Below, one piece after another: positions 42,560-52,491 of a stretch of DNA of 56,763 nt. The position numbers and the translations under genes were made by a program. Within the stretch, counting starts at the first letter, position 1, and every line of letters starts with the position of its first letter. Where the stretch lies: the NCBI GenBank assembly GCA_035623255.1, contig DASPTU010000092.1, forward strand, positions 1 through 56,763, read 5' to 3'. The notes under the pieces were generated by a model. That model made no database searches. It saw only the letters and a program-made list of their open reading frames with translations, and had not been told where the DNA came from. This DNA is from JAFAGX01 sp035623255. GTDB lineage: Bacteria > Acidobacteriota > Terriglobia > Terriglobales > Acidobacteriaceae.

Positions 42560-43468
42560 ATGGACTTCGACCAGCTAGTCACCTTCCTGGAAGTCGCCAA
42601 GCTCGGCAGCTTTTCTCGTGCCGGACAGAAAGTTTTTCGCTCGCAATCCGCAGTCAGCGCGCAAATTCGCCAACTCGAACAGGAATACGGCGACAAACTG
42701 CTCGACCGCTCCGGCAAAGTGGTCCAACTCACTCCTGCCGGCAGGGTTCTCTTCGCTTATGCCGAACGCATGCAGAAGTTACGGGAAGAGTCGCTTCTGG
42801 CCGTCGCCGATCAAGGTCTCACTCCGCGAGGTACGCTGATCATCGGCGCAAATGAGGCTACCTGCCTGTACGTTTTACCCAGGGTTTTTGCTGAGTATTG
42901 CCGTCTCCATCCCGAGGTGCAAATCAGTATCTACCGCAATTTCAGTTACAAGATCATTGAGAAGCTGGAAAATGGCTCGATAGACGTTGGGATTGTCACT
43001 CTTCCGGTCAAATCTCCCAGCCTGAAAACCCACTCCATTTTTCGCGATCAACTGATGCTTATGGTTCCCCCGGGGAACCTGTTAGCTGGGAAAAAGAGCG
43101 TAACTATCGAAGATGTCGCCAAGCAACCCCTGCTGGTTCCCAAGACCGGCTACACCCGTCACCTGATGGACAAGTTGTTCCGCCCTTACAGCTCGCAACT
43201 TCAAATCAGGATGGAATTACCCAGCGTGGGGATGATCAAAAGCTTCGTGGCCGCGGGTCTCGGCGTCTCTTTGATCAGCGTCAGCTTTGCCCGCGATCAG
43301 GTCGCCACCGGAGAAGTAGTGCTGATTCCCCTGCATGGCGTTGAGCTTTGGCGGGAGTTGGGTCTCGCCTACCGCCGCGATCGCACTCACACACGTCCAA
43401 CTACCACTTTCATCACGACGCTCCGGCAGTTCCCAGCTTCAGAGAAGCGAAGTTCAACCCACAGTTAG
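42560..43468 (+). CDS. LysR-family transcriptional regulator
   Basis: A 302-residue regulator. The N-terminal winged helix (about 1-62) reads MDFDQLVTFLEVAKLGSFSR and then SAVSAQIRQLE. An effector-binding periplasmic-binding-like domain spans about 88-295, with LIIGANEATCLYVLP and a late VAAGLGVSLIS. The co-inducer is not deducible. It is transcribed away from the aminotransferase gene. LysR regulators commonly control the divergent neighbour, so it probably regulates that gene. Its -10 abuts the ATG, implying a leaderless message. Confidence 0.92.
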   Translation: MDFDQLVTFLEVAKLGSFSRAGQKVFRSQSAVSAQIRQLEQEYGDKLLDRSGKVVQLTPAGRVLFAYAERMQKLREESLLAVADQGLTPRGTLIIGANEATCLYVLPRVFAEYCRLHPEVQISIYRNFSYKIIEKLENGSIDVGIVTLPVKSPSLKTHSIFRDQLMLMVPPGNLLAGKKSVTIEDVAKQPLLVPKTGYTRHLMDKLFRPYSSQLQIRMELPSVGMIKSFVAAGLGVSLISVSFARDQVATGEVVLIPLHGVELWRELGLAYRRDRTHTRPTTTFITTLRQFPASEKRSSTHS

Positions 43469-43508
43469 CAGCCCAAGCAAGGGCGCCACCGACGCTTCCA
43501 CCACGAGT

Positions 43509-46500
43509 CTAGAACGAGTACTTCAACGAAAACTGAATCAGCCTCGGCGTTCCAATCGTCGAAGTAATCGGCGCAGACCCCGATCCCGGCGTCGAGCCGA
43601 CCGACGCAAAGGCCGGATTCGCGAACGACGGATGGTTGAACAGGTTAAAGAAATCCACCAGGAACCGCAGATTCTGTCCTTCAGTCAGTTTGAATATCTT
43701 GCCTAAACTGAAGTCCACATTCTTTTGTGGCGGTCCGATGATGCAGTTGCGAGGCGTGTCCCCATAGAGGGTCGCGTCGCTGAGGCCACCAGTTGATAAG
43801 GTCGCAACCGGGTCCGGCTGATAAGCTGCGGCATTGATCCAGCTTCCCAACCGCTGCCGGACACTGCCGGTGCTGGGAGCATTGGCGCAACTGAAGCCCG
43901 GCACAAACGTCGCGCTCGACGATGGACTCGCCAGTTGATAGGCGCTGCCACCCGCCGGATCAAAGACCGTAAAGGGCACGCCCGACTGCAGGATAATTAC
44001 CGTGCTCGCCTGCCAGCCGCCGAGTAAACCTTTCTCGAATTGGTTGGCGTTGCTAAGCGAAGGCAGCTGATAGGTAGCGCTGGTCACAAAGCGCTGGCGC
44101 CGAGCGAAGTCGGACAAACCGCGGGAGGCCCGTGGGTCGGTCTGGTCATTGATGCGGGCGACAAACGCCACCGAAGCGGTGGAAACATCGTCAATCGAGT
44201 TGGCGTAGGTGTACGCACTCTGGAAATAAAGCCCTGACCCGAAGTGATGGCCCAGCGTGGCCTGCAGCGCGTTGTAATGGGAATCGGAGTTGGGCGAAAA
44301 GCTTTCGTACAGCGCCGGCCCGATTGGATAGAAGGGAGCCCTGGCAGTTGCGTTCTCAACCGTCGAGTCGACAATCTTGCACGTGCCCGCCCCGCCCCCG
44401 CAAGCGAATGGAAGCGTAACCGGGTTCTGCGGTGTTGCCAAAGTGGCCTGATCGGGATCATAGTCCGCACGCAGACGCGTTCCCTTGGTCCCAACGTAAC
44501 CAAGTTCCGCAAACCAGTCATGCCCGAGTTGCCGCTGAACACTGAAGTTCCACTGTTGTGTCGTGCCAATCACCCAATGCAGTGGAACATTGAGAGCGAA
44601 TATGCTTTCGATGTTCCCGGAAAAACCGGGACCGCATTGTTGTGGCAACCCCGCTACAACACCATTTCCCAGCGTGCAGCCGCCCGCCGGGAAGCCGGTG
44701 AAGAACGAGGGCTGTGGCACATAAGGCGCAGTCGGCGGAGCGCCCATCGGTGGGAGGCCCGGGAATCCACTGGCGTTTGGCGCGAATAAATTGGCAAGGC
44801 CACCTGGTCCAGGTGCTCCCGGAAAAAGCAGCGGGAAATAAGGAGGCGAAAAAGCGAGATTGTCCACTGCACCCAGATCTTCGCGAACGCTGTATATGCC
44901 ATAACCGGCGCGAACGGAAGTCGTATGGTGCCCACCAACGTCGTAAGCAAACCCAATGCGCGGCTCAAAAACCGTGGCAAATTCGTTTTTCAAGCCGGCC
45001 GAATTCAGGGTTCCCGTGAGCCCGGCCAAATGGTAGTTATTCGCGCAGGTCGGGTACACGAACGGTTGCCCGGTTGCATTTGCAATCAGGGGATTGGTAT
45101 TGCCAGTGCGGCACAAAGTGTCGTGAGGAGCGCCGACAAATTCATTGCGAATCCCCAGGTTCAGCGTCAGGTCCTTGCGAAGCCGGTAGTCATCCTGGGC
45201 AAACCATGCATACGACGGAATCCGATAGTCGTGCGTTCCCAAGCCGCCGCCACCGTTCCCCAGCGAAGGATCGCCTCCGAGGAAACTCGTGAAGTCATTC
45301 CCAAACAGCGCCGTTGGTGGCGCGAAAAATACCAGGCCGTTGTTGGCCACAGGTAAGCTGCGACGCAGCGAAACGCGATCAATCTCACCGCCTACTCGCA
45401 ACTGGTGCGGCCCGCGAGTCCAGCTCAACGTGTCGATCCATGCGAAGTTGTCCGAAAGCGCGTACTGCAGTTGCGTGGGATAAGGTCCGAAGGCCCACGT
45501 CCCAAACTGCAGTCGGTACATATTCGGATTCTGGTTGGCTGTCGGCAAATTAATCCCGAGCTGCGCTCCGGTAATGGGTGCCTCGTTGTTCAATTTGTCG
45601 CTGATGATGTTGATCCCGAACCGGAATTCATTCACCAGCGCGTTGCTGAAAATATGCGTTTCGGTGATGCTGCCAAAGCGGCTGTGCAGCGGGATGTCCA
45701 GCGGAAAATTAAGGTTGTTGACGCCCGGCAAGCCTCCCGTCTGGATTCCGTACGAGTCGGCACCAAAGGGCTCAAAAGTTGCGGAGTCCGACCAGAAAAA
45801 GCGCTCCGCTAAATGGTCCTTCCCGCCACGGAACTCGCGGTCCCAGTTTGCGGTGAACTGATCGTCAGTAAATTTTCCGGGATTGCTGATGATCAGCGGA
45901 CCATAGTTTGGCGCGCCGTTGGTCAGTCCTGCAGTTCCGGGCACCGTCGGAAACAGATAGCCACCCGGTGATGCTCCGAACTGATCTCCCTTGGCGTTGA
46001 GCAGCGCAAGCGCCACCGGATCGATGGTCGTCATCCCCGGCGGAAGGCCGTTCGGGAAAAATGTGCCGATCAAACTTGCTGCTGAGCGGTCCACTGGCAC
46101 CACCGGAATCGTCGTATTGATGTAGGTTCCCGGCGAGTCGCCGCTGCGTTGCCGCGTGCCTTGGTAATTCACGTAGAAATAACCCAGTTTCGCCTTGGCC
46201 CCGACCGGCCCGCCCAGATCCCCGCCAAAGATGTTCTGCTTGACCACAACTTTGCCCAGAAAATAATCGTGCGCATCCAGCGACGTGTTGCGGAAATATT
46301 CCCAGAGGTCCCCGTGGAACTTAGCAGTTCCCCCGCGCAGCGTCGCATTAATATTTCCTCCGCCATTTCGGCCCTGGCTGGCGTCGTAAAGGCTGGTGGA
46401 AACCTTGAATTCCTGAATCGCGTCTGGATTTGGCAACGGAGTGTAGGTCAATTCGCCGAACGCGTAATCTGCCGCCGAAATGCCGTCGATCATGTAATTG

Positions 46501-47072
46501 TTATTGTCTTCGCGCCCGCCGTTGACATGAATAAACACCTGCCCGCGCCCCAGCTGCGCCGCGTTGTTCAAATCCGAAGAGGCTCCGGCAGAGAGCGTCA
46601 AGATCTGCTGGAAATTTCGCGTCGCCAGTGGCAACGAATTGATAGTCGTGTAGCCGAGCGATTCTCCGGTCGTGGAGTTCGTCGTATTCACCATTGCAAT
46701 CTCCGACTGTACCTCCACGACCTCCTGCACCGTCGACGGTTTCAAAGTCGCAGTCATCCGTGTGGTCTCGGTGATTCGCACCACAATTCCCGGAAATTTT
46801 GTCTTGGCGAAACCCGGCGAGCTGATTTCCAGGGCATAATTCCCCACCGGCAGCAGCGGGACCGTAAAGAAGCCGGAAGTGTCGGTCGTGATCTGCCGCA
46901 CGACCTGTCCGGTAGCTTCGCTGATCACGTCCACTCGTGCGCCCGATAGCACTCCGCCGGCGGCGTCTTGAACCGTTCCGGTAATAGCTCCAGTCGCACC
47001 CCCTTGCCCGAAGCCCATCTCAGTCAAAAAGAGAAACAACACCGCTGCAGCGATCTTACCTGTACGACGCAT
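43509..47072 (-). CDS. Oar-like TonB-dependent outer membrane receptor with carboxypeptidase-regulatory domain
   Basis: An 1187-residue outer-membrane protein with a signal peptide (about 1-22, ending GFG-Q). A carboxypeptidase regulatory-like beta sandwich (about 26-110) with GAITGTVQDAAGGVLSGARV is followed by a TonB plug (about 120-235) and a large barrel ending in the typical aromatic C-terminus (KYSF). This layout is the Oar-like family expanded in Acidobacteriota. Ligands may be large glycans or peptides, and no specific substrate is indicated. AGGGGGGA 4 nt before the ATG is a strong ribosome-binding site. No sigma/anti-sigma pair is adjacent. Confidence 0.92.
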   Translation of the reverse strand: MRRTGKIAAAVLFLFLTEMGFGQGGATGAITGTVQDAAGGVLSGARVDVISEATGQVVRQITTDTSGFFTVPLLPVGNYALEISSPGFAKTKFPGIVVRITETTRMTATLKPSTVQEVVEVQSEIAMVNTTNSTTGESLGYTTINSLPLATRNFQQILTLSAGASSDLNNAAQLGRGQVFIHVNGGREDNNNYMIDGISAADYAFGELTYTPLPNPDAIQEFKVSTSLYDASQGRNGGGNINATLRGGTAKFHGDLWEYFRNTSLDAHDYFLGKVVVKQNIFGGDLGGPVGAKAKLGYFYVNYQGTRQRSGDSPGTYINTTIPVVPVDRSAASLIGTFFPNGLPPGMTTIDPVALALLNAKGDQFGASPGGYLFPTVPGTAGLTNGAPNYGPLIISNPGKFTDDQFTANWDREFRGGKDHLAERFFWSDSATFEPFGADSYGIQTGGLPGVNNLNFPLDIPLHSRFGSITETHIFSNALVNEFRFGINIISDKLNNEAPITGAQLGINLPTANQNPNMYRLQFGTWAFGPYPTQLQYALSDNFAWIDTLSWTRGPHQLRVGGEIDRVSLRRSLPVANNGLVFFAPPTALFGNDFTSFLGGDPSLGNGGGGLGTHDYRIPSYAWFAQDDYRLRKDLTLNLGIRNEFVGAPHDTLCRTGNTNPLIANATGQPFVYPTCANNYHLAGLTGTLNSAGLKNEFATVFEPRIGFAYDVGGHHTTSVRAGYGIYSVREDLGAVDNLAFSPPYFPLLFPGAPGPGGLANLFAPNASGFPGLPPMGAPPTAPYVPQPSFFTGFPAGGCTLGNGVVAGLPQQCGPGFSGNIESIFALNVPLHWVIGTTQQWNFSVQRQLGHDWFAELGYVGTKGTRLRADYDPDQATLATPQNPVTLPFACGGGAGTCKIVDSTVENATARAPFYPIGPALYESFSPNSDSHYNALQATLGHHFGSGLYFQSAYTYANSIDDVSTASVAFVARINDQTDPRASRGLSDFARRQRFVTSATYQLPSLSNANQFEKGLLGGWQASTVIILQSGVPFTVFDPAGGSAYQLASPSSSATFVPGFSCANAPSTGSVRQRLGSWINAAAYQPDPVATLSTGGLSDATLYGDTPRNCIIGPPQKNVDFSLGKIFKLTEGQNLRFLVDFFNLFNHPSFANPAFASVGSTPGSGSAPITSTIGTPRLIQFSLKYSF

Positions 47073-47103
47073 GCTTCCCCCCTGTGCGCGTTGGAAACCC
47101 GGT

Positions 47104-47135
47104 GCGGCTTATGCCGCGAAAAATTTACGAATATA
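47104..47135 (-). promoter_or_regulatory. Leader hairpin and possible -10 upstream of the TonB receptor
   Basis: On the minus strand TATATT (47135-47130) could be a -10. A short hairpin GCGGC-TTAT-GCCGC (47104-47117) follows in the leader, about 30 nt before the ATG. No -35 is evident. The rest of the 174-bp gap shows nothing else. Confidence 0.3.
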
Positions 47136-47246
47136 CGAAGAATGTATCCGAGCGGTATACCATCGGGCACCGGCACTTTTCAAGACTTTGGTGTATGGCA
47201 CCGATGCAAAATTCAAATCGCCCAAAACTATCCGCTGAATGTTTTG

Positions 47247-48074
47247 TTATGGACTCCCAAGTTTCTCAGCAAACGCGCGTGCGATCACCGCATAGCCCAA
47301 TACATTCGGATGGATGTCCGGCCCGAAAGGCGCTGGTGCTGCCGCCCACGTCCAGATCACCGTCAGAAACACATTGAGAGGGACGTTGAAAAAAGGCACA
47401 GGGGTGCCATTGTCGACTTGGAACGCGCTTGCAACATCTACCACAGGCACGCTGAATGTTTCATAAATGATCTGTAACACGCCATTAAATTGGTCAGTCG
47501 CTAACTGCGATTCCTCAGCCAGCGCCTGTCCGGCAGGTCCCAATAGCGAAGCCGCCAGAAATGGATCGTAGTAGTTCATCGCAACGATCGGCGTGTTTGG
47601 GCTCGCCGCACGGAGTCCTTCAAGAATCAAAGGCAGATTGGACTCCACCAAGCCCGTCCCTGCCTCGATACACTCCAAACTGAAGACCGGGCTAATGCAA
47701 TGATCCACATCGTTTGCGCCGATATCGATCGTTACAAGGTCAACCCGGTGTGTTTGCAGGAAATTTTCAGCTGCTGCCAGTTGGCTGCCTTCAGGATACG
47801 GACAGATGCCGCCCGTCATCATTGAACCTGTCGTCTCGCCGGAGCATCCGAGCTTGACGAGTTGCAGCCCTGGAATTCGCGCACGGAGAAATAGGTAGAG
47901 GTCGTCCGCGTACCCTTGTTTGGTGGGAACGTCTATACCAACGCCAGCCCCGGAGGGCTGAATTCCAATCGCGAGAGAATCCCCGAGCGCCAGATAGTAT
48001 GGCGGCTGCGCCGTTGCGTGGGCAACGCTCAAAACCGTTATCAGGAAACCGAGACTCAGCAATCGGGTTCGCAT
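47247..48074 (-). CDS. Secreted SGNH/GDSL hydrolase
   Basis: A 275-residue esterase/lipase-type enzyme. The start is ATG 48074, with GGAAGGAGAG upstream and a signal peptide at 1-22; a longer frame is not supported. The SGNH blocks are present: LALGDSLAIG with the nucleophile Ser33, a block II glycine region, IDIGANDV (Gly and Asn for the oxyanion hole), and DIHPN with the catalytic Asp/His. Substrate unknown, but such secreted enzymes deacylate lipids, sugars or polymers. It is divergent from the PPK2 gene. Confidence 0.9.
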   Translation of the reverse strand: MRTRLLSLGFLITVLSVAHATAQPPYYLALGDSLAIGIQPSGAGVGIDVPTKQGYADDLYLFLRARIPGLQLVKLGCSGETTGSMMTGGICPYPEGSQLAAAENFLQTHRVDLVTIDIGANDVDHCISPVFSLECIEAGTGLVESNLPLILEGLRAASPNTPIVAMNYYDPFLAASLLGPAGQALAEESQLATDQFNGVLQIIYETFSVPVVDVASAFQVDNGTPVPFFNVPLNVFLTVIWTWAAAPAPFGPDIHPNVLGYAVIARAFAEKLGSP

Positions 48075-48235
48075 CGTGCTCTCCTTCCATATCCGCCAAA
48101 AACGGCCAAAAGTATACACTGACCTCCGTTAACATTCGGTAAAAGATTCGCTTCCGATCCTCGCCGGTGCTCTCCGACCGCGGCGTTCCGGTCTTCCCCT
48201 GTTGTAGACTCATTGCTTTGCGCCGGGAGGTACGC

Positions 48236-49126
48236 ATGACCTGGGCCACGAAGCTTGTCAGACCGTATCGCGTCGACGACGGTAAGAAATTTAAGTTAAA
48301 GGACTTCGACCCGGCCGACACCGGGCACCTGCACTCCAGAGAGCATGCCACGAAACTGTTGGAGCGCGGCATCGCCGAAATGGCCGAGCTGCAGGACAAA
48401 CTCTATGCCCAGGACCGCTGGGGCGTGCTGGTGATTTTTCAGGCCATGGATGCTGCCGGTAAAGACGGTGCGGTCAAGCACGTCATGTCCGGCGTAAACC
48501 CTCAGGGTTGTCAGGTCTATTCCTTCAAGGTTCCCTCTGACGAGGAATTGGATCATGATTACCTCTGGCGAGCCACGCGCCGCCTCCCCGAGCGCGGGCA
48601 CATCGGCATCTTTAATCGCTCTTATTACGAAGAGGTGCTGGTGGTCCGTGTTCATCCCGAGGCGCTCCAGCACGAGAGAATTCCCCAGTCGCTTGTCACA
48701 AAAGATATCTGGAAAGAGCGCTTCGCTGATATCAACGCCCTGGAGGATCATCTGACGCGAAACGGAATCGTCGTCTGCAAGTTTTTTCTCAACCTCTCCA
48801 AAAAAGAGCAGAAGAAACGCTTTTTGGATCGCCTGGACGAGCCGGAGAAAAACTGGAAGTTCTCCGCCGCGGATATTCACGAGCGCCAGTTCTGGGACGC
48901 CTACATGAATGCGTACGAGGAGATGATCACCTACACCGCCACCAAACATGCGCCCTGGTACGTGGTTCCGGCAGACAACAAGTGGTTCACCAGGGTCATA
49001 GTCGCAGCGGCGATCGTGGATACACTGAAGCAGCTCAAGCTCTCTTACCCGAAAGTTGATCCCGAGAAACGCAAGGAACTCAGTGCCGCGCACAAACAAC
49101 TGGAAGGCAAGAGCGAAAAGTCGTGA
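48236..49126 (+). CDS. Polyphosphate:nucleotide phosphotransferase, PPK2 family
   Basis: A 296-residue kinase using polyphosphate to phosphorylate nucleoside mono- or diphosphates. The start is ATG 48236 with GGGAGG 5 nt upstream. Walker A-like AMDAAGKDG (GKDG at 75-78), the FNRSYYEEVLVVRVHP segment (about 128-143) and the C-terminal APWYVVPADNKWFTR are diagnostic. The single PPK2 domain and the sequence around the Walker motif resemble class III enzymes, which act on both NMPs and NDPs. That subclass is my inference. Confidence 0.93.
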   Translation: MTWATKLVRPYRVDDGKKFKLKDFDPADTGHLHSREHATKLLERGIAEMAELQDKLYAQDRWGVLVIFQAMDAAGKDGAVKHVMSGVNPQGCQVYSFKVPSDEELDHDYLWRATRRLPERGHIGIFNRSYYEEVLVVRVHPEALQHERIPQSLVTKDIWKERFADINALEDHLTRNGIVVCKFFLNLSKKEQKKRFLDRLDEPEKNWKFSAADIHERQFWDAYMNAYEEMITYTATKHAPWYVVPADNKWFTRVIVAAAIVDTLKQLKLSYPKVDPEKRKELSAAHKQLEGKSEKS

Positions 49127-49223
49127 TGTGCCGCTGAAACCAAGCCCTGATTGCTCAGGCCTGTTTTCCCAATCCACTTTCCAGCGGTAAGATGAACTAG
49201 CGTTTCCCAGGGGGGCTTTTCCC

Positions 49224-52200
49224 ATGTCTTTAAAACAATCTCTCCGCACCCTTTTCCTGTTACTTCTGTTTACCGCCGGTTCCCTCAGAACTTTCGCGCA
49301 GTCCGAGAGTGTGAAGACGCGCAAAGGTGCTCAGCCGTTACAGCCCGCTGACCAGACAGCGGCTACCGACACAGCCTCCGACGACAACAATAGCGGAGAC
49401 CCGCAATTCAAGGGCATGAAGTATCGCCTCATTGGTCCGTTTCGGGGCGGAAGATCGCTGACCGCGAGTGGCATCGCCGGCGACCCCAGTACCTACTACT
49501 TCGGCGCCACAGGTGGAGGCGTATGGAAGTCCACCGATGGTGCCATGACCTGGAATCCTGTCTTTGATAAAGAAACTGCTTCCTCCATCGGCAGCCTCAC
49601 CGTGGCCCCCTCCGATCCGAATGTCATTTACGTCGGCACCGGTGAAGCCTGCATCCGCGGCAACATCGCCCAAGGCGACGGAGTGTATAAATCCCTCGAC
49701 GGAGGCAAAACCTGGAAGAACGTCGGGCTCCACGACTCGCGTGCGATCGGCAAAGTTATTGTCGATCCGAAAAACGCCGATGTTGTCTACGTTGCCGCCC
49801 TGGGCCATCCTTACGGCCCAAACACGGAACGCGGCATTTTCCGCACCACTGATGGCGGTAAAACCTGGGATAAGGTCCTCTACAAAGACGAAAACACCGG
49901 CGGAATCGACATCGCCTTCGACCCGCACAATTCACACATTCTTTTTGCTTCTCTCTGGCAGGCGCGTCGTACGTCATGGAGCTTGAACAGCGGTGGCCCA
50001 GGCAGCGGTTTGTATCGCTCGAACGATGGCGGCAGCACCTGGAAACTGCTGACGGAGCACGGTCTACCGAAAGGACCCTATGGCCGCATTGGCGTCGCAG
50101 TCGCTGCCAACTCTGACCGGGTCTACGCCTTAATTGAGGCTCCCGAAGGTGGACTCTATCGCTCCAATGATGGCGGCGAAAACTGGGAACCGGTCAATGA
50201 TGACCGATCGTTCTGGCAACGCGCCTGGTATTACATGCACGTGTTTGCCGACCCTCAGTCCCCCGACACGCTCTATATTGCAAACGTAGAGTTCTATAAG
50301 TCGACCGATGGCGGACACACGTTCAACAAAGTGAAAGTCCCGCACGGCGACAATCATGGCGTGTGGATTGATCCAACAGATCCGAATCGCATCATCGTCG
50401 CTAATGATGGCGGCGTGACCCTCACTCTGGATGGCGGAAAAACCTGGAGCCGTGAAGATAATCAACCAACTGCCCAGTTTTATCACGTGATCACTGACAT
50501 CCGCACGCCTTACTACGTTTATGGCTCGCAGCAGGATGCGGGTACAGTCGCCATCGCCAGCCGCAGTGACCAGGGCGCGATCGATCGCCAGGACTGGTAT
50601 GACGTCGGCGGTGGCGAAGCTGGCTACATCGCGCCTGACCCGCGCGATCCGAATATTGTTTACGCTGGAGATTACGAGGGCTTGCTCACCCGTTTCGATA
50701 AGCGCACCGGACAAATCAAGGACATCGACGTGCAGCCGGAGATCAGTGATGGCGGCGGCGCGGCAAATCTCGAGCACCGTTTTCAATGGACTGCGCCATT
50801 ACTGATTTCAAATCATGACGACACTCTTTATTACGGCGGTGAGCGTCTGTTCAAAACCAGCGACGGCGGCATGCACTGGGAAGCCATCAGCCCCGATCTC
50901 ACGCGCAACGACAAGACCAAGCAGCAACCTTCCGGCGGCCCCATCGACATTGACGACACCGGGACCGAGTATTACGACACCATTTTCGCCATTGCAGAGT
51001 CCCCGCGTGTGAAGGGCTTCTTATGGGTTGGCACGGACGATGGCCTCATCCAGCTTTCGGAAGATTCAGGTAATCACTGGACCAACGTCACTCCCAAGGA
51101 TCTGCCGGAATGGAGCCGTATCAGTCAGATTGATGCTTCGCCGCATGACGTGAAAACTGCATATGTCGCCGTCGATCGCCATCAGCTCGACGACCTCCAC
51201 CCTTATATCTACATCACCCACGATTCGGGAAGAACCTGGGCCAATCAGACCAAGGGAATTCCCGACAATGTTTTCGTCCGGGCCGTGCGTGAAGATCCCA
51301 AGCGGCAGGGTTTGCTCTATGCCGGGACAGAAAGTGGGGTTTATGTTTCATTCGATAATGGCGCGAATTGGCGGTCGCTGCAGCTCAATCTACCCACCAC
51401 GCCTGTTCACGACCTCGTAGTAAAAGACAACGATCTCGTACTCGCCACCCACGGCCACTCATTCTGGATTCTCGACGACGTTTCTCCCCTTCGCCAATAC
51501 AACGACCAGATCGCCAAGGCAGATTTCCACCTTTATACCCCGGCCTCTGCCGTCCGCTACCACGACTCCATCGAACGCGGATTCAAACCAGTCCTTACCG
51601 GGCAAAACCCTCCGAGCGGTGCGCTGATCTACTACTACCTCAAAGACAAACCAAAGGGCGAAACCACCATCGAAATTCTAGACGACTCAGGAACCGTGAT
51701 TCGCAAATACTCCAGCAGCAAGACAGAAGAACTCGAGGAACCCCTGAGTCCGGACGACAAAAAACCGGGAAAGCAGATCAAGCCTGATGCCGGTCTGAAC
51801 CGGTTTGTTTGGGATCTGCGCTACGAAGGAACTAGCCACGTCCCGGATTACTATTTGTGGGAATACCACGCAGGCAGCCGCGGTCCACTGGCTATACCGG
51901 GCAACTATCGCGTTCGCGTCACAGCAGATGGCAGCAGCCAGACCGTGCCCGTACAGGTTCTGCTCGATTCTCGAGTGCACGTGCAACAATCCGATTTGCA
52001 GAAGCAGTTCGACCTGCTCCTTCAAATCCGCGACGAACTTACTCGCGTTTACGACACCGTTAACCAGATTCAGGATGTTCGCTCGCAATTGGATGGTCTC
52101 AAGAAGCGTCTGCCCTCCAACACGGGGACCAAGCCTGTGCTCACCGCCGCCGGCGATCTTGACCAAAAGATGCTCGTGGTCCGCGACGAGCTGGTGCAAA

Positions 52201-52490
52201 TGAAGGTCAGATCAAACGAAGACTCGCTCTCCTATCCGCAGCGAGCCGACAGCAAACTGGCCGCCTTGGCAATGAAGATCGGTAACGCTACCGACTCGGC
52301 GCCCACGGAAGCGGAAGTTCGCACCTTCGATAAGTTAAAGAAACAGGCCGACCAGTCTGTTGCACACTGGGCCGAACTGCAGCGGACTGATCTTGCCGCC
52401 TTCGAAAAAATGATGGCCGGCCAGAACATCCAGGCAATCGTGCTTCCTGCCAGCGAGGCGGAAAGCAGCCCCGGGGAAGCGCCGAAGTAA
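49224..52490 (+). CDS. Large secreted Asp-box (BNR/VPS10-like) beta-propeller protein
   Basis: A 1088-residue protein with a signal peptide (about 1-26, ending FAQ). The region from about 65 to 790 carries some eleven Asp-box repeats of the form S-x-D-G-G-x-T-W (for example KSLDGGKTW, RTTDGGKTW, RSNDGGENW, LTLDGGKTW), typical of sialidase-type and VPS10/Ycf48-like propellers. The C-terminal 300 residues contain a FIVAR-like domain followed by a helical stretch (about 915-1060). Relatives are annotated as glycosyl hydrolases, but I see no identifiable catalytic set, so enzyme activity is unproven. The receiver gene starts 1 bp after its stop. Confidence 0.85.
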   Translation: MSLKQSLRTLFLLLLFTAGSLRTFAQSESVKTRKGAQPLQPADQTAATDTASDDNNSGDPQFKGMKYRLIGPFRGGRSLTASGIAGDPSTYYFGATGGGVWKSTDGAMTWNPVFDKETASSIGSLTVAPSDPNVIYVGTGEACIRGNIAQGDGVYKSLDGGKTWKNVGLHDSRAIGKVIVDPKNADVVYVAALGHPYGPNTERGIFRTTDGGKTWDKVLYKDENTGGIDIAFDPHNSHILFASLWQARRTSWSLNSGGPGSGLYRSNDGGSTWKLLTEHGLPKGPYGRIGVAVAANSDRVYALIEAPEGGLYRSNDGGENWEPVNDDRSFWQRAWYYMHVFADPQSPDTLYIANVEFYKSTDGGHTFNKVKVPHGDNHGVWIDPTDPNRIIVANDGGVTLTLDGGKTWSREDNQPTAQFYHVITDIRTPYYVYGSQQDAGTVAIASRSDQGAIDRQDWYDVGGGEAGYIAPDPRDPNIVYAGDYEGLLTRFDKRTGQIKDIDVQPEISDGGGAANLEHRFQWTAPLLISNHDDTLYYGGERLFKTSDGGMHWEAISPDLTRNDKTKQQPSGGPIDIDDTGTEYYDTIFAIAESPRVKGFLWVGTDDGLIQLSEDSGNHWTNVTPKDLPEWSRISQIDASPHDVKTAYVAVDRHQLDDLHPYIYITHDSGRTWANQTKGIPDNVFVRAVREDPKRQGLLYAGTESGVYVSFDNGANWRSLQLNLPTTPVHDLVVKDNDLVLATHGHSFWILDDVSPLRQYNDQIAKADFHLYTPASAVRYHDSIERGFKPVLTGQNPPSGALIYYYLKDKPKGETTIEILDDSGTVIRKYSSSKTEELEEPLSPDDKKPGKQIKPDAGLNRFVWDLRYEGTSHVPDYYLWEYHAGSRGPLAIPGNYRVRVTADGSSQTVPVQVLLDSRVHVQQSDLQKQFDLLLQIRDELTRVYDTVNQIQDVRSQLDGLKKRLPSNTGTKPVLTAAGDLDQKMLVVRDELVQMKVRSNEDSLSYPQRADSKLAALAMKIGNATDSAPTEAEVRTFDKLKKQADQSVAHWAELQRTDLAAFEKMMAGQNIQAIVLPASEAESSPGEAPK

Positions 52491-52491
52491 C

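Noticed and set aside
49224..52490. Active sialidase/glycoside hydrolase
   Set aside because: Asp-box repeats alone mark the propeller fold. I cannot find the arginine triad and Tyr/Glu set expected of a sialidase.
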